From the NCBI GenBank assembly GCA_947579605.1, contig OX388318.1:5580001-5644000 (forward strand): 64,000 bases of DNA. The letters are read 5' to 3'. This document shows, piece after piece, positions 12,190-24,813 of this stretch; position 1 is the stretch's first letter, and each line of letters starts with the position of its first letter. The DNA comes from Athripsodes cinereus. Its lineage: Eukaryota > Arthropoda > Insecta > Trichoptera > Leptoceridae. The notes below the pieces were generated by a model. The model was not told where the DNA came from, searched no databases, and was given only the letters and a program-made list of their open reading frames with translations. The position numbers and the translations under genes are program-made.

Positions 12190-12440
12190 TTGTAAGATTT
12201 TTTCCTTTTAGGTCATTGATCTCTTGCTTCAGAAGTTGTACCCTCTTCTGATACTGAAGACCTTTAAGTTTTTAGTCGTCTTCTTTGTGAACACGAACCA
12301 ATTAGCGTCTTCTTCTTATCAAAATCGTCTTATAAAAACTTTGGATGTGGTAATGTATGAAAGAGGGAGGGTTGGCAAGAAAAAAAATTATGGGTGGGAA
12401 GGTAGAGCTGCTCAACGAAAATGGATACACGAAAAATGAT
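12190..12440 (-). other. Possible decayed coding fragment with heptad-like pattern
   Basis: On the minus strand an open stretch reads KGLQYQKRVQLLKQEINDLK, then GKNLTKNLRHQVTGKFIDCL. The Leu/Ile spacing resembles a short coiled coil of the sort following zinc-finger DNA-binding domains in some transposases. No DNA-binding or catalytic motif is visible, and stops interrupt the frame upstream. The plus strand also has an open frame of 71 codons over the same DNA, so the reading is not secure. Confidence 0.2.
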
Positions 12441-14280
12441 GATATAAAAAACGAAAAGCTTGTCACAGTTGTAGCAGAAGACTAGCAACCGTTAATTTTG
12501 TTCTTAAATTTGTGGAAAGAGTAAGTACATAGTAGGTACCTTTCCTTTAGTGAATAGCTCTTCTAAGAGTTAGTAATTTTGGTGAAGTTTTTATTGGAGG
12601 GAGCTCTTCTGATACACCCTTGGCTATCCCTTAAGAAAAAGTTCTCACCTTAAATCTGGATGATATAGGAGCTCAGCTCTCAAAACATCCAGATGATTGT
12701 GCTAGGAAAACCTTAAATGTATTTATAAGAATAACTTATATCTTTAACTACGTGTTTAAAAACGATTCGGCTATTTGTAGGTAAATTATACCACCCATGC
12801 AGTTTGTGATATCACGTCATGTTCATCTACAAAACTATCTACCTACATGCGTTACAGTAGTGCTTATACCTTTAAGCAGTATGAGGTAGCTGTTAGTTGT
12901 ATATAGCTGGACTATCTGATGTTAAAAATCTGACATGTACAATATGTGTTAGAATTTCGCAACGCCTCATTTACAAGCTCATCGGGTCGTTTCCCGAAGA
13001 CAATGCCAAAGACATAGTAAGTATGTAAATAAATTATTGTTTAGATCACAAAATGTTTTGTATAATATAATCGGACGATATAAATCTATCACCAGAGTGC
13101 GTTGTGATTTAATTTATTACGTGCTAGATTTTAAATTCGTCTTACGTAAATACGAAAAGACAAATTTAGAAATAGATATTTCATTTGTTATCTTTATTTC
13201 TGACTGGATTACAATACGCATAGTGACTTCTATTGATCTACTTATTTCCTTGTTTTATTTCATTTATTTTATTTTACTGCATTAGAGTCATACAGTTTAT
13301 CTGAAATATATGATAACAATAAAATATCCTACAACACATGAACCAATATAGACTCTACAAATTACCGATACAAATAGTACCAGACATCAAATAGGTACAT
13401 AAAAGCTACAAAAAATTAACAGATTAGAAACATGATTGAGATTTGAAATAATAAAAATATTAGAACTAAACAATTATTGAAATTGAATAAATGAATATTA
13501 TACGAGTATGTAAAATCAATCAACTAAGTAAAATCATCAGCAAAATTAGTCATGCAAGCAAAATCATGTAAAACTATCAACAAAAATAAAAACGATAAAA
13601 CACAAGAACAAACTAATTAATGGAATTGAAAATAGAAACAAATAGAAATATGCATGTAAAATAAAAATCAATCATGCAAGTAAATTCATCAGGGTGTAAA
13701 ATTATCGGTATAATCAAAATTATAAAAGCACAAGAATGTATGATGATAATAAAAAAAAGTACAATTGTAAAATATGATGAATACGAATGTCAATTTTCTT
13801 GGCACAGAGAGAACGATCTATATGGATTGGAGCTATGAAACGTCACGATGGTACAGATAGATACCTTGCTATATTTAATGGAAATCAATCTTTTTATTTA
13901 TTTATTAAAAATGGATTTCCACAGCGTAAACACAAAAACTCTTGAATTATTAAAACAGACAGGATTAGTCGTATATTTAAAGACGATCGCTGAGAGGAAT
14001 TGGATTCAGCAAGCTCATGAGTACCAAACAAATGGGAGTGGAAGATCACGTCCAGTCATATTTTGTCCATCTTTATACAGAAATTGACAAAATATGACTT
14101 AAAAAAAAATAAGATACAGCGTGTATAGAGGTCATTAGTTGGTGACCAATTGCATTGAATTGAAATGACAGGTTTATTTCCTGTGTCCGTATGAAGAACA
14201 TAGAAAACACCATAATATTAGGAAGATTTCATTCCAATATTGATCTGTATTCAAATGAAATATAAGTATAGGTACCTATA
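12441..14280. other. Non-coding AT-rich stretch
   Basis: Nothing recognisable. 13480-13760 is dense in AAATCA/AAAATCAT words with a loose periodic look but no fixed period. Confidence 0.5.
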
Positions 14281-14345
14281 ACAAATGGTGGTTAGATGGA
14301 AGAAATCACTTTATAGTGATCTCGCCACTGCACATCGTCCTAGTT
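14281..14345 (-). repeat. Dispersed repeat family D, inverted relative to 58205-58270
   Basis: The plus strand reads GGTTAGATGGAAGAAATCAC, TTTATAGTGATCTCGCCACT and GCACATCGTC. The reverse complement of this order occurs at 58205-58270, where it also abuts A/T-rich simple sequence. It is probably a retroposon 3' segment. A T-run at 14343-14359 marks the possible tail. Confidence 0.5.
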
Positions 14346-17267
14346 TTTTTTTTTTTTTTAATTTTATATTGTTTTGTTAACACTGTTAAATAATGATGAT
14401 GTGCAAAAAGAAAAAATAAATAAATAAACAAATATAAAAAATTAAAAAAATAACATAATTTAAACAAATATATAAAACTGCTGGGTGGCATATATATATT
14501 ATCATGTACCTTGTCCGAATTGTATTAATAAAAATCAAATGAAATTAATATCAGTGAGTAATCGATACAACTACGTAAATAATAATATTATCAATGTACA
14601 TAATATAAAATGTATGTAATAATATTACATGCTTAATAAACACATCACTTTTATAAAAAGACAGCCTACACTGTTGCGTACACACACGTGATATTATAAT
14701 AATCATAATCATAGTTCAATAATAAAAATATTACAAGTCGAGGAAATATTCAAAACGTATCCACTGAGATAAAATTATTGATATTTTTTTTAATCATACT
14801 AGGTAATAAGATTGTTTCTGGAAAGAAAACTACTAATCTTAATATATTCTGATGGTTGAACATAGCTCTTGTGCAGCTTAGGCCTCCAAAAAAGTAATAC
14901 AATAGTCTTAGTTTTGATCTCATTAATTGATTTCAAATTAAGATCAAAGTAAATTAAGTCTATTCTTTTAGGAACACAATTATAAAAAAAACTGGGATAA
15001 AGATTGAAAATCACCGGGGAAATCTAGAAATAGTCACAAGTAATATTAGCTTTATAAGAAACAAACTTTTGATCAAATATGTGAAGTCAGATTTAGAAGA
15101 TTAGTTAATTTTGTCAGTGCACACGTAGTAGAAAGTAGAAAGAAATCTATAGTAGAATGAAACACGTTTCAATTACATAATTAGAAGATTAGATTGAATC
15201 TGAATTTTTGTTGGATCCGTAGATGAAATTTAATATCAACTTACAATTATTTATCATTTATTTATTATATGATGAATGACGATATAAAATCATCGTCGTA
15301 ATTGTGAAATAAATATATTACATACAGTTTAGTGAATATTTGCGTTTTGAATGTGTCCTCTTAATATTTTTATTACGACTTTGCGTAGAATATATCTACC
15401 TATGTATATGTATAATGAAGATATCGATGCTTTGGCGTAGGAAGAGGAATAAATGTTTGACAAAGATCTCATTCAATACATGTTTTTTTTTTATATTCAT
15501 GCACGTAGTTATTACAAAATAAAACATAAATTCATAAAATGAGTATTGTATAATTCTGAATCTCGACTATTTCCTCAATAACATTAAGTATAAGCAGTAA
15601 CCAAAAGATGAAGTTTTTGCTATTTTATAAATATTTCTGACAAAGTGTTTACAAAAATTATCACATATTTTTAGAATGCTTTTACATTATCTGTACCTAT
15701 TCATATTGGTTAATAAATGAAAAGGATGTTACATGAACAGTTTTTCAGGAACACGCTCGATGGGTGCAAGTTTTCACAGAGAGCTTTAGTTTCCCTGTTA
15801 CTTGTCGGGTAAATTGCTATGTAGGTATATATTAAAAAGAGAAGAAAATCCACACAACCAACACTACAAAGGGACCGGAAACTTTGGGAAGGGGTTAGGG
15901 GACGGATGCTGAGATAGAAGACAGTAAGTTAATATTTCCTGACTAATTATTTAAATCCATTAAAAGATTGAGATATTCTATGAGAAGAAGGGAGATTATT
16001 CCAATGGCACCACTTACCGAGAATGATTGCGGGAGTTTACAATACCATATAGTAAATCCTGTATATCCATAACTAGAACACATCAAAATAATGTTAAGAA
16101 TATTTACATATTTTTATTCGACTAAATTTGTAGAGTACACAGTTGTAGAGTTACATTGGTTGACAATTATTAGTTTTAGGTACCAGGAGATCATATTAAT
16201 AACCAGGTGTTCTTATCCAATAAAACAATGGTTTGATACAGTCAGCATACACACGCTATACTACCACCTATCTACTGCTTTTACAAGGAATACGTGCCCA
16301 AGTATTGTCAAACATAATACAGTTATAGTATACGAGTAGTAGTATTGTAGTCTGTCAGATTGGTAGAGTGCGTAGGAGTAAAATAATCTTGTTTTTATTA
16401 TACAAAATCGCACGTGTGGATTACGTATAATAAAGTTGTATCAAATAATGAGACAGAGTACATCTTACGTAGTATTGTTAATATAATCTTGCACGGTCAT
16501 ATAAATTAAGTTATTATTCTTTATGTAGGAACTAACTCCAAATAAAATTAAGTGATTTAAAGAAGCGTTCGAAAACTTGCATACATTACATTGAGAGAGG
16601 GGTTCCCACCACTTATTATCCCTGCATATTTCAGGAACGTTTGTTCTCATGTCATCCATTCAGTTTAGAGCAAAAGTGATTTTTTTTATACAAGAATGGG
16701 CTTAAGGTTAAGCCTTATAAGCTTCCCTCTGCAAAAACCATTCGAAAATTAAGATTCCCATTATGTCCTTCCGGTGAAGAATCTAACACCAAAGAGTACA
16801 CACACATATATAAACCATATAAAATTTCACAATGTTGTACATAGAAATAGTTATACCTACACATTTTTCTCAACGTTATCTTACAGTCAAAAACTTACAG
16901 AAAAAAGTTGGAGACCAATGCGCTTCCGATGGTTTCATGGACATTTTACTGAGTTTCCTCTCTTTCCGTACTGAGCAGAAATCAAGCATCTTTATTCATT
17001 GCTATTTTACACCAATCGAGTCACCTCTTACCACGGTATTCTTGGAAATGTAATGTCATTTTGCAGGATACATAATTACATAGTACCTAGAATACTATAC
17101 TATACCCTCACGCCGTATCCCAGGTGGGGTAGGCAGAGAGAACGGAACGCCATGTCGCTCTATCCTTACATAGGTACCTACTTCTTTCGCTTCCTCTACA
17201 TTCATCCAGTTACCTAGAATACAGGTTAGTATTAAAAATATAATTATATATAAGTTAAAATAAAGAC
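14346..17267. other. Non-coding AT-rich stretch with repeat fragments
   Basis: No gene. 15128-15182 (AGTAGAATGAAACACGTTTC, AATTACATAATTA) resembles one end of foldback 1. 16835-16960 contains a fragment of repeat B (AAAACTTACAGAAAAAAGTT, GGAGACCAATG). 15843-15920 has a weak LINE-like translation (LQRDRKLWEGVRGRMLR) before a stop. 17100-17170 is a moderately GC-rich segment (CCCTCACGCCGTATCCCAGG) similar to repeat-B headings. Confidence 0.45.
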
Positions 17268-17425
17268 ATTTCATTTAACATCTTAAATTCGACGAGGTTT
17301 GCCACTTATCCTGAATGTCTTAACTATTTGTTAGAACAGAGAGGAAAGCTCATATATTTTTCACATGCAGCTGGTCTGCTGACTTGTCCACTTGTAGAAT
17401 ATGCCGTGATGTTAAAGTAGTAGTA
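17268..17425 (-). repeat. Dispersed repeat family B
   Basis: Minus-strand copy: the plus strand shows the blocks in reverse order (TTAACATCTTAAATTCGACG, CCACTTATCCTGAATGTCTT, CACATGCAGCTGGTCTGCTG, CCACTTGTAGAATATGCCGT). It aligns block for block with 6480-6712 and 21846-22035. No coding content. Confidence 0.6.
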
Positions 17426-17765
17426 GATATTATTAAGTTTGTAAATAGATATGTTTATTTGTATATTATGTATTATGATTGTTCACATTATATTTTATAT
17501 GTTATGCCTGTGGCTAATTTTACTACTGTTTTATACGGACCATTAAAATGTGGTTAGTTATAATTGATCTGACCACCGAATCAAATTATTGGAATATTAT
17601 TCATTATTAGTTTTTTTTTATAATTTCAATTCATTTTTTTATTAAACATATAAATATGGAATTTTATTTAGGATACTTATTTATTGTAACTAAAAACGTC
17701 TCAAATTATGATCTGATATAAGTGGTGCAGGGTAATATTCAATATTTTTTTAAAAAAAAAAGATA

Positions 17766-17935
17766 TATCTGGGTTTGTTATAAACCCAAATACAACCTTA
17801 TACACCTTTCACACTAAGCTAAAAGCTTGTGCCGTGAAAGGGGAGTTTGCCGGCACCTGGAATCGAACCCACGGACCCCTTGTTCTGAAGGCCGAGACTC
17901 CAGGCTACCGACGAATTCTTGATCATAATTCTTTT
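17766..17935 (-). mobile_element. tRNA-derived SINE (family B)
   Basis: On the minus strand the head runs GTCGGTAGCCTGGAGTCTCG ... GTGGGTTCGATTCCAGGTGC ... CGGC. It has an A-box-like TAGCCTGGAG and a perfect B box GGTTCGATTCC. The acceptor halves GTCGGTA and TGCCGGC can pair using wobbles, so the tRNA ancestry is still visible. The body (AACTCCCCTTTCACG, ACAAGCTTTTAGCTTA, GGTGTATAAGGTTGTATTTG, GGGTTTATAAC) recurs at 23735-23905 and 49712-49800. It is a SINE, not a functional tRNA. Confidence 0.75.
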
Positions 17936-18299
17936 ACGCAGATGCAACCATCTTTTTTTTACTTTCCACCCTATTCCTATCCACTCCTGGACAACTGTTC
18001 CTCCATTTCTTATGATGGTCTTTCATTTTGAGCTATCCGCATCCAGTTCACGACAACATATAATTTGTTTCAAAATAGATATGAATATTCTTCTTGCATT
18101 CTAGAATAATCTGAAAAACAATAATTTCAGTCTACTGTTTTTTTCAGAATGGGTAGCAGCCTCACTACACTAGATTAAGCGCATGAAACTTTACTATAAC
18201 TCTCCTGTTAACGAACGATATCTTCTTAATTTGAGGGATTGAGTTTTTTTTAACTTATGAAATAATCTATTGTTAAAAATGTGTACTTACTTACTTACC

Positions 18300-18532
18300 G
18301 CTAGCCTTCATCTCTCCATATCACTGCTGGATATAGGCCTCTTTTTATACTTTTCCACACTTTTCTATCTCGAGAAGTACGATACAACTGTTTTCCCATC
18401 ATCTGGACAATATCGTTGACCCATCTTTTTTGGGGTTTTCCTAAGCTTCTTTTGTCCTCACACGGCCTCCATTCAAGAATTCTGGCATCCTCTCGTCTTA
18501 CCACATAACCAGCCCATTGCCATTTCAGCTTA
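18300..18532 (-). pseudogene. LINE 3'-end remnant (RT C-terminal region)
   Basis: The minus strand reads KLKWQWAGYVVRREDARILE, WRPCEDKRSLGKPQKRWVND, IVQMMGKQLYRTSRDRKVWK then SIKRGLYPAVIW. KLKW.WAGHV.RR, WRP, GRP.KRW.DDI and DRK.W are the conserved terminal blocks of an insect LINE protein family distinct from the one at 6986-7291 (no SWLRNIR block). The start is missing and the RT core is absent. 5'-truncated, non-functional. Confidence 0.75.
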
Positions 18533-18603
18533 TAAAATGTTAATTATAGAAAATATATAATTAATATTGATTCCAATAAAAATGTTTGAGTTTGACTAAA
18601 ACG

Positions 18604-18747
18604 CATACCAACATAATTCTGGTATGTAAAAAAAAATTATTTTCTATCTATTTATTTTTTCGTCATACATAGTTGGTACGAGCAGAATATAATTTCAGTC
18701 CATATTGTATCACCACTAGTTCGTAGTGGTATAATTATGTTGGTATG
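18604..18747. mobile_element. Short MITE, 144 bp
   Basis: CATACCAACATAATT at 18604-18618 is the exact reverse complement of 18733-18747. A related GATACCAACATAAT stands alone near 19725. No target duplication was recognised. The interior is A/T-rich without an open frame. Confidence 0.55.
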
Positions 18748-19442
18748 TATTTTATTTATTTATTCATTTATTTATTCTTCCGTGCCAAAAAATCTGGATT
18801 CTAGTCAATGTGTACAAAGAAAACTTGTTTACAATTTAAACTGTTACTTTCAATTGTATACCTCTTATGTATTACAGGGATCACACACCAGAGGTTTAAT
18901 TTACTTGCATTATTAAATTTCTGTTTGTATCACACTGAATTTCAATATTTAATACATTATTATACGATAATGCCAATACAGAAGTTGAACTTTCCAGAGA
19001 ATTAGCGCTGTTACTTTTTTGAACTGTATTGGTTTGTATGTGCTTATTTGAGGACTATAAATTAATTTGAATTTTGAACTTACACTTCAAAGTTTCCAAA
19101 TGAACTCTGAAGTTTGAATTGATATTGTCAAAATATAAATAGAAAATCAAATATAAAAAGATAGAGGTGAAATCTTCGTGAGATATAATATGTAATTCAT
19201 ATCTTGTTAGCAATTTAATTCCTCTTCAAGATCAAAGCATCGCAGCTAGGAAGAATTAACACTTAGTTTAATTGCCATCCCATAATCTTTTGAATCTTCC
19301 TGAAAAAAAAACAGAATGACATAGACTCTTTTAATCATGGTGTATGCAAATTTTTAAAATTAAAATATCATTTGATTTTGATCAGACTTACGACCACATG
19401 TTTGATGTATGGTTATAGTCTGCAATCATCTCTTCTTCTTAT

Positions 19443-19640
19443 GGCCCGCTATACTTGAATCTCGAGGGTCCGAAGCCATGTTTTTACGCCGTCTGTTACA
19501 GGATGGAGGCCTTGTATACCTCCAATGAATGAGAATATAGGACAGTGGTCAGTTATATGCTCCGTTGTTTGGATTTCTCCACATGCACATGTCGGGGAAT
19601 CGGTAAGTCCGTATGGTTGGTTACTCCTTTTTAACATAAC
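19443..19640 (-). pseudogene. Jockey-like LINE C-terminus remnant
   Basis: The minus frame of 62 codons reads MLKRSNQPYGLTDSPTCACG, EIQTTEHITDHCPIFSFIGG, IQGLHPVTDGVKTWLRTLEI. C-A-C-G...T.EH....C is the cysteine/histidine knuckle at the end of jockey/R1-type proteins. The following GG...LH...V.WL layout parallels the last residues of the intact LINE at 42907-45993, but the sequences differ enough to be a separate lineage. Only the tail survives. Confidence 0.7.
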
Positions 19641-21845
19641 ATATTATGATGGTATGATAAAGCAATAGGTACATTGTATCATTATGTTGCTTCTATCAAT
19701 TTATTATACTAAGTATTGAGGGATACCAACATAATACCCGTCAGAGTGAGTGGAAGAATCAGAACTATCAATAATATCAAAAATAATAAAATAGGCAATC
19801 ATGGCTCTTCATTTTAATTTCCCAATAATGTTTATCTGTCACTAATATCTTCAACTATAACTTACATTTTATACTAATCCATATCTATTCCAGCACTATA
19901 TCTTACATTACATTACAGAAAAGAATGAGAGAATAATTCTGACCATGTGGAATAAAAGAATCAATATAAAAATGTTTTTCATAAAATTTTAATGAATTGT
20001 TTGTTTATTTTCTCAATTCCTCCTTCTTCGAAATGTTCAAACTGTGGAAATCTTTATCTTAAAGATTATATAAAAGTTATTCTGTTCTAATTTTGATTTA
20101 TAAGAACAGACATGTTTTCTGGAATGGATACGTTGACAAATATAATAATTGACAAAAATATTTTGAAAAAGAACATACAGACATTGGAAAATATTCAAAC
20201 ATATTGTCACATATTCATAGACATAAAAATAAAAAGGAAATCAAAAAGAACCACAGTTTGAAAGAACTAAACAAACTCCACTATTCATTATTATACCACC
20301 ACACTCAAAGCAGTCACGTGATAGCCCCAGAGTACAAAAGTACACCCTATTTACATAATAATAAAAACCACACAGAAATATTAAAAACATACTTTTTTAC
20401 TACATATCATGTAAGTCAACTCGCATATAAATGTTACATTTAAAAGGTTTATTGTAACAATGTTTCATTGTGTATTTTGTGCGATTATTTAATGTTTATG
20501 TTGTGTTTTATCTTTTTGATTCGGTGGTGTGTGAGGTTCGTACATATATTGTACATTTTGTTCGTTGATTCACCTGAGAGAGATTCAAGCATCGGTGATT
20601 AGGAAAATTTGATCGCGTGAAGGTAGAATGGACCACACACGATGGACCACCGGAGTAGATTACCTCTCCTCACCCTCTCAACAATCACCTCCCTCCTACT
20701 CTACAATCCTCCTTCCTATATTACAACTACTACTACTATTACTACAGAACAACTGTCATCTGCCAATCAAAATAATATCACATATATCATCTCCCACGAG
20801 TGAGGTAGCCAGCGAACGGTAATATGTATTCCTTGCCTCGAAAAACATGATATTCAGACTGTCTGTTATATCTCTTCTCCATCTGCCTATCTATATAATC
20901 AAAACATTTCTTAATTGGAGTAGGTAACCAACCTGCCATAATGAAGAAGATATCAGAGTGGATGACATAGCTCTTCTCCGTCTATACATAATAACGTATA
21001 TGCCACGAGTGGGGTGACCAGTGAACCAACCTAATGTATAAACATAGTACTTTTTGTATTATTCTTTAGGCATTCCACCCAATACTGAGTGATTTTGCTA
21101 CATAGCGCCCTATTTGTACCTAGCGCCATATTAAAACAAGAAATTCAGACAATCATACCATCTTCTACAAGTAATTAGCCTACGAACCACTTGCCAATAA
21201 TAAAGATGTTTAAATATCTTAGCTATGCATATTTGACATGGATAAAACTTATTATCCCCAAGCAACTAATTTAACTTTTATCTTTCTATATATCTATAAT
21301 AACGCATCTTCCACAAGTGGACCAACTCTATGTAACTCTAAGTCTTTCTCTCTGTGCCATGGAAAGACATTCAGGATGGGTGGTAGACCTCGTACAAGTT
21401 TTTTTTAGTAGGTTCGGTACAAGTGTAAATTTGCTCTCGTTCTGGGGTAGCTGGTCCTCAACGTCGCTAGAGGAAACAATGTTCGTAGCAACAGTTTAAT
21501 AATATGCAATAAGAGGAAGAAAGGTCATCTTTGTATGGATTATCCAAAGCTACTTACCAGTGGTACTCGACTATTTTCATATAGATACTAGACCACACAA
21601 TTCCATGACAGACAGACCACACAATTCGGCGTTGCAAGTCTTATGACGTGGAAAAGGTCGTCTATCGTTCTGCGGCGCCAGAGTAACATCACCAGTTTTA
21701 GAAGCAAAATGAAAGCTGTCCATTAACCAGCGCCCTTGAGACGTTCGAAGAATCGTAAAACAAAATCTTCATAAAAAGAAAAATCACACGTTTTAGAGGT
21801 ACTGATCTCAGTATATTCAGCGTGTCAATGATTTACTACTACTAC
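19641..21845. other. Non-coding stretch with repeat fragments
   Basis: No gene recognised. Repeat-B headings (CCACGAGTGAGGTAGCCAGC near 20795, CCACGAGTGGGGTGACCAGT near 21003, CACAAGTGG near 21312) occur here at intervals. 20628-20822 has a Pro/Ser-rich open frame of 64 codons without known similarity. 21690-21760 carries repeat E. Confidence 0.4.
21690..21760 (+). repeat. Dispersed repeat family E
   Basis: The segment TTTTAGAAGCAAAATGAAAG ... CAGCGCCCTTGAGACG parallels 59880-59955 (TTCAGAAGCAAATTAAAAAC ... GGCGCCCTTGAGATGG). Both can be read SFRSK(L/M)K, suggesting decay from a coding repeat. A shorter echo (GCGCCCTTGAAGTGG) lies near 47070. Confidence 0.4.
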
Positions 21846-22035
21846 TTCTACTATACCATCACGGCATATCCCACAAGTGGGGTAGTCAGCGAAATAAGAT
21901 ATTCAGAATGGGTGGCAAACCTCATCGCTGAATTTAAGATGTAAAATATCTTTATTATATACCTGTATGTTTTGGACAATAAGACACTGGAATATTTCAT
22001 AGAAAAAAATTGAGATCTATTTTTTTTATAGAGTA
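21846..22035 (+). repeat. Dispersed repeat family B
   Basis: One of the best-preserved heads: ACCATCACGGCATATCCCAC, AAGTGGGGTAGTCAGCGA, then directly AAGATATTCAGAATGGGTGG, CCTCATCGCTGAATTTAAGA and AAAATATCTTTATT. Relative to other copies it lacks the middle ATGCA...AAACACACGAGCTG block. Confidence 0.65.
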
Positions 22036-23734
22036 AGAGATACAAGATTTGTCAAAAAAGTTAATCATCCATGACCGCGTGATGTTCCCGGTATAGATTT
22101 GTTTTTTTTTGTTGCCTGTAAAAGGTAAGTGTTCATAGAGCCTCACCTATAAGACATTAGATTCTAGATTTCAGAGATGAGACATTTCACCCATCCCAGA
22201 TATCTTATCTTGGCATGTAAAGGACAATATGCTTGTTTATTACATGCAGTGAGTCCCTAGTTACCCCACTTTTGGAAAATATGATAGAATGGATGGATGG
22301 ACCATCATTCCATTTTTCATGACACAGTTTACACAATTTAAGAGTCATTTTTATCCATGGACAACACATTATTTATACTAAGTATTTTCAATGTATGACT
22401 ACAGATAAATACCAGTGGAGTACTTATATCGTGTCGTAAGTACATTATCTTATATTATTTATGTAAGTAAGGTAAACTTGTTTATAAGCCCAAGGACGTA
22501 CATGTTTACACTTTAATATAAATAATATTGTGATTCTACCGTAATACCTTCATACGGATTGTCTTATGCAACAATGTTTCAAGACACATCAACCACAAAC
22601 TATTGAAATTATCGATGTTCTAGATTCAGTCAACACTTATATTATGATGTATCAACTGGGCGCTAATACATCATGAACGAGTAATATTTTCAGGTACCTA
22701 TTGGTTATACTTAGCTTTAATTGCTCAATTTTAACAAAAAAATGAGTATCATTTTATTTTTAAGGGTTTTAATTTTTGTTTAAGTGGCTTGATACGTTGT
22801 TGTATAACACACTGTATAAATGCGTAGGTACTTAAATCATCGACATACGAATTAAAACAATATGTCCAAATTTTATTTACATTTTCTTAAACATAATTCT
22901 TAACATCCTATAGAATTTCATTAGGTACTTAATTTTTTCTGTCATTCATATTGAAGTTTTCTTTAAGAAGGTACGTCTTTTATCCTTATATGATCGATTT
23001 AATGTCATTATCAAATATGAGTCTTTGCATAATATTTCCGTTTCCTTCCCAAAGCTTTTAATTATATTTGTACTTTACTTAAACTGTAGTGCTTTTTCAG
23101 GAGCATAGGAGAGAAATAAGCTACACTTCTGTTGACACTGCTATAGAAACGGGTATTTTGAGATTATTTGTATTATTTACAATTAATAAAAATCTTCTAT
23201 TTTAACTGTCACATTGAAGACCTCCTGAAAATAAGAGAGCGTGCTCTATTTGTCCAACTATAACTGGAAAACTTCATCCCTTTGTTTGAAATGTATTTAT
23301 TTGACACATTTTCTTCATATGTGGACGACACTAGATACATAAATATTTATTATGTAGCTATATATGTACATATCAAAAAATATATATGAGAGTACTAAGG
23401 TACCTACTCATCGTTATATTCTACGCTTAATATCAACATATTTTTTGGTTACGTACTAAAATTATAATAGTTACATAGATGATGTTGTAATAGTTGGTAC
23501 ACAGGTTCTGTAATTATAATTAATGAGTAGAGCCAGTGGCTAGATCAGGAGTAGTATTAGTAATAGTAGGAACTGAGAGAATAAACATAGGAGGTAGGTA
23601 GATATAGGATATAGGAGCATTGGCCCCGAGCGTCCATTCTAAAAAAATGAATGGCGCCGCGGCGCACAACATATATGTACATTCCATAACTGTTTGGATA
23701 AATTTATATTTTGAGAGATTCGTTTTTGAAAATA
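22036..23734. other. Non-coding AT-rich stretch
   Basis: Nothing recognisable on either strand beyond short low-complexity open frames. A partial repeat-B-like block occurs near 22220-22275 (AAAGGACAATATGCTTGTTT, AGTCCCTAGTTACCCCAC). Confidence 0.45.
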
Positions 23735-23905
23735 TGTTAGCGTAAAAATCGAACCACGGACCACTTGCTCGGCCTCGTGAGCAAGTGAAGCGTGGTTCGA
23801 TCCCAGGTACCGGCAAACTCCCCTTTCACGACACAAGCTTTGAGCTTACTATAAAAGGTGTATAAGGTTGTATTTGGGTTTGTGACAAAAACTTTTACGA
23901 GTGTC
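23735..23905 (+). mobile_element. tRNA-derived SINE (family B) with rearranged head
   Basis: The body matches 17766-17935 (CGGCAAACTCCCCTTTCACG, ACAAGCTTTGAGCTTACT, GGTGTATAAGGTTGTATTTG). The head has a B box (GTGGTTCGATCCCAG), but an inverted copy of part of it (AATCGAACCACGGACCACTT) lies just upstream. The two halves therefore form a cruciform: CGAACCACG with CGTGGTTCG, and CACTTGCTC with GAGCAAGTG. The normal A-box region is replaced by this inversion. Confidence 0.65.
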
Positions 23906-24239
23906 CCGTACATAGCAGGTTGTTGTACAATAATCTTTGTCTGCAATAAATTTTTCATGCAAACAACATGTATGTATTGTTGAGGGAAATTTACTTGGTC
24001 AATGAATGAAAATTGACCCTCTCCTTAATTATTAATAGAAAACAAATTCAAATAGCAACAAAAATGTTTCATCAACACAAAATCTGACATCATAAAAACA
24101 ATAAACATACTGTACATCATCAGTATTGTTTCTTTGTTGGATATTTGAAAGACACAATTTTCATTCATGCTTAGGTATGTCCACAATTTATGTAGGTAAT
24201 AGATCTGTGTAATGACAAATCTTGTCCACAAAAATCCAC

Positions 24240-24300
24240 AGTCTAACCGGGAAACGAACCCGAGATCTCCTGGTTATTTATTATGTCCATGGTTTTCCTT
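24240..24300 (-). repeat. Possible SINE head with B box
   Basis: The minus strand reads AACCAGGAGATCTCGGGTTC then GTTTCCCGGTTAGAC, resembling a tRNA T-arm (CGGGTTCGTTTCCCGG pairs with itself). No acceptor stem is evident. It is probably a degraded tRNA-derived repeat. Confidence 0.35.
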
Positions 24301-24705
24301 ATTACTCAAGCCATTAGATAATTGAACATGAATTTACAATCAAACCAAAATAAATATAGGTATATTAATTTAAATTACATAGGTAGGTACGTAACAATAA
24401 ACTTTAAAAAACTTCCTTTTATAGCGATTATACGCTCGAGATAAAAATAAAAATATAAAGCGTGTCATATCGCTGTATCTTTTGATTTAAAGGAATAATC
24501 ATTAAAATAAAGATGTAGATTATTAATATAAAAAAATACCAATAAAATAAATATGTTTACTTGTAAAATGAAATAAAAATATTTGAATAAAAAAAGACAA
24601 CGACATTTTATTTAAGATGCGTATGATTGCGGCGTTTATCCGTCGCGTGATCGCTAGTCAAATTTCTTGATTTATAAAATCTTTAGATGTGTGTCTCTAC
24701 AAAAC

Positions 24706-24813
24706 TCTTGGGTTCGAAATATCCGAGAATGGACCGGCATTAGAACTGTGGGGGAACTGTTTCGCGCCGCCCAAGACAGGAAGGCTTTCGTCGTCAGCGT
24801 CGGGGGGACCTGA
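24706..24813 (+). pseudogene. LINE 3'-end remnant (same family as 6986-7291)
   Basis: The plus strand translates as SWVRNIREWTGIRTVGELFR then AAQDRKAFVVSVGGT and a stop. SW(L/V)RNIREW, LF..A.DR and the VGGT end match 6986-7291 almost block for block. Only the last 35 codons and the 3' sequence are present. Confidence 0.75.

Noticed and set aside
20628..20822. Pro/Ser-rich 64-codon frame starting with ATG
   Set aside because: Low-complexity Leu and Ser runs, no motif, and it ends inside a repeat-B heading.
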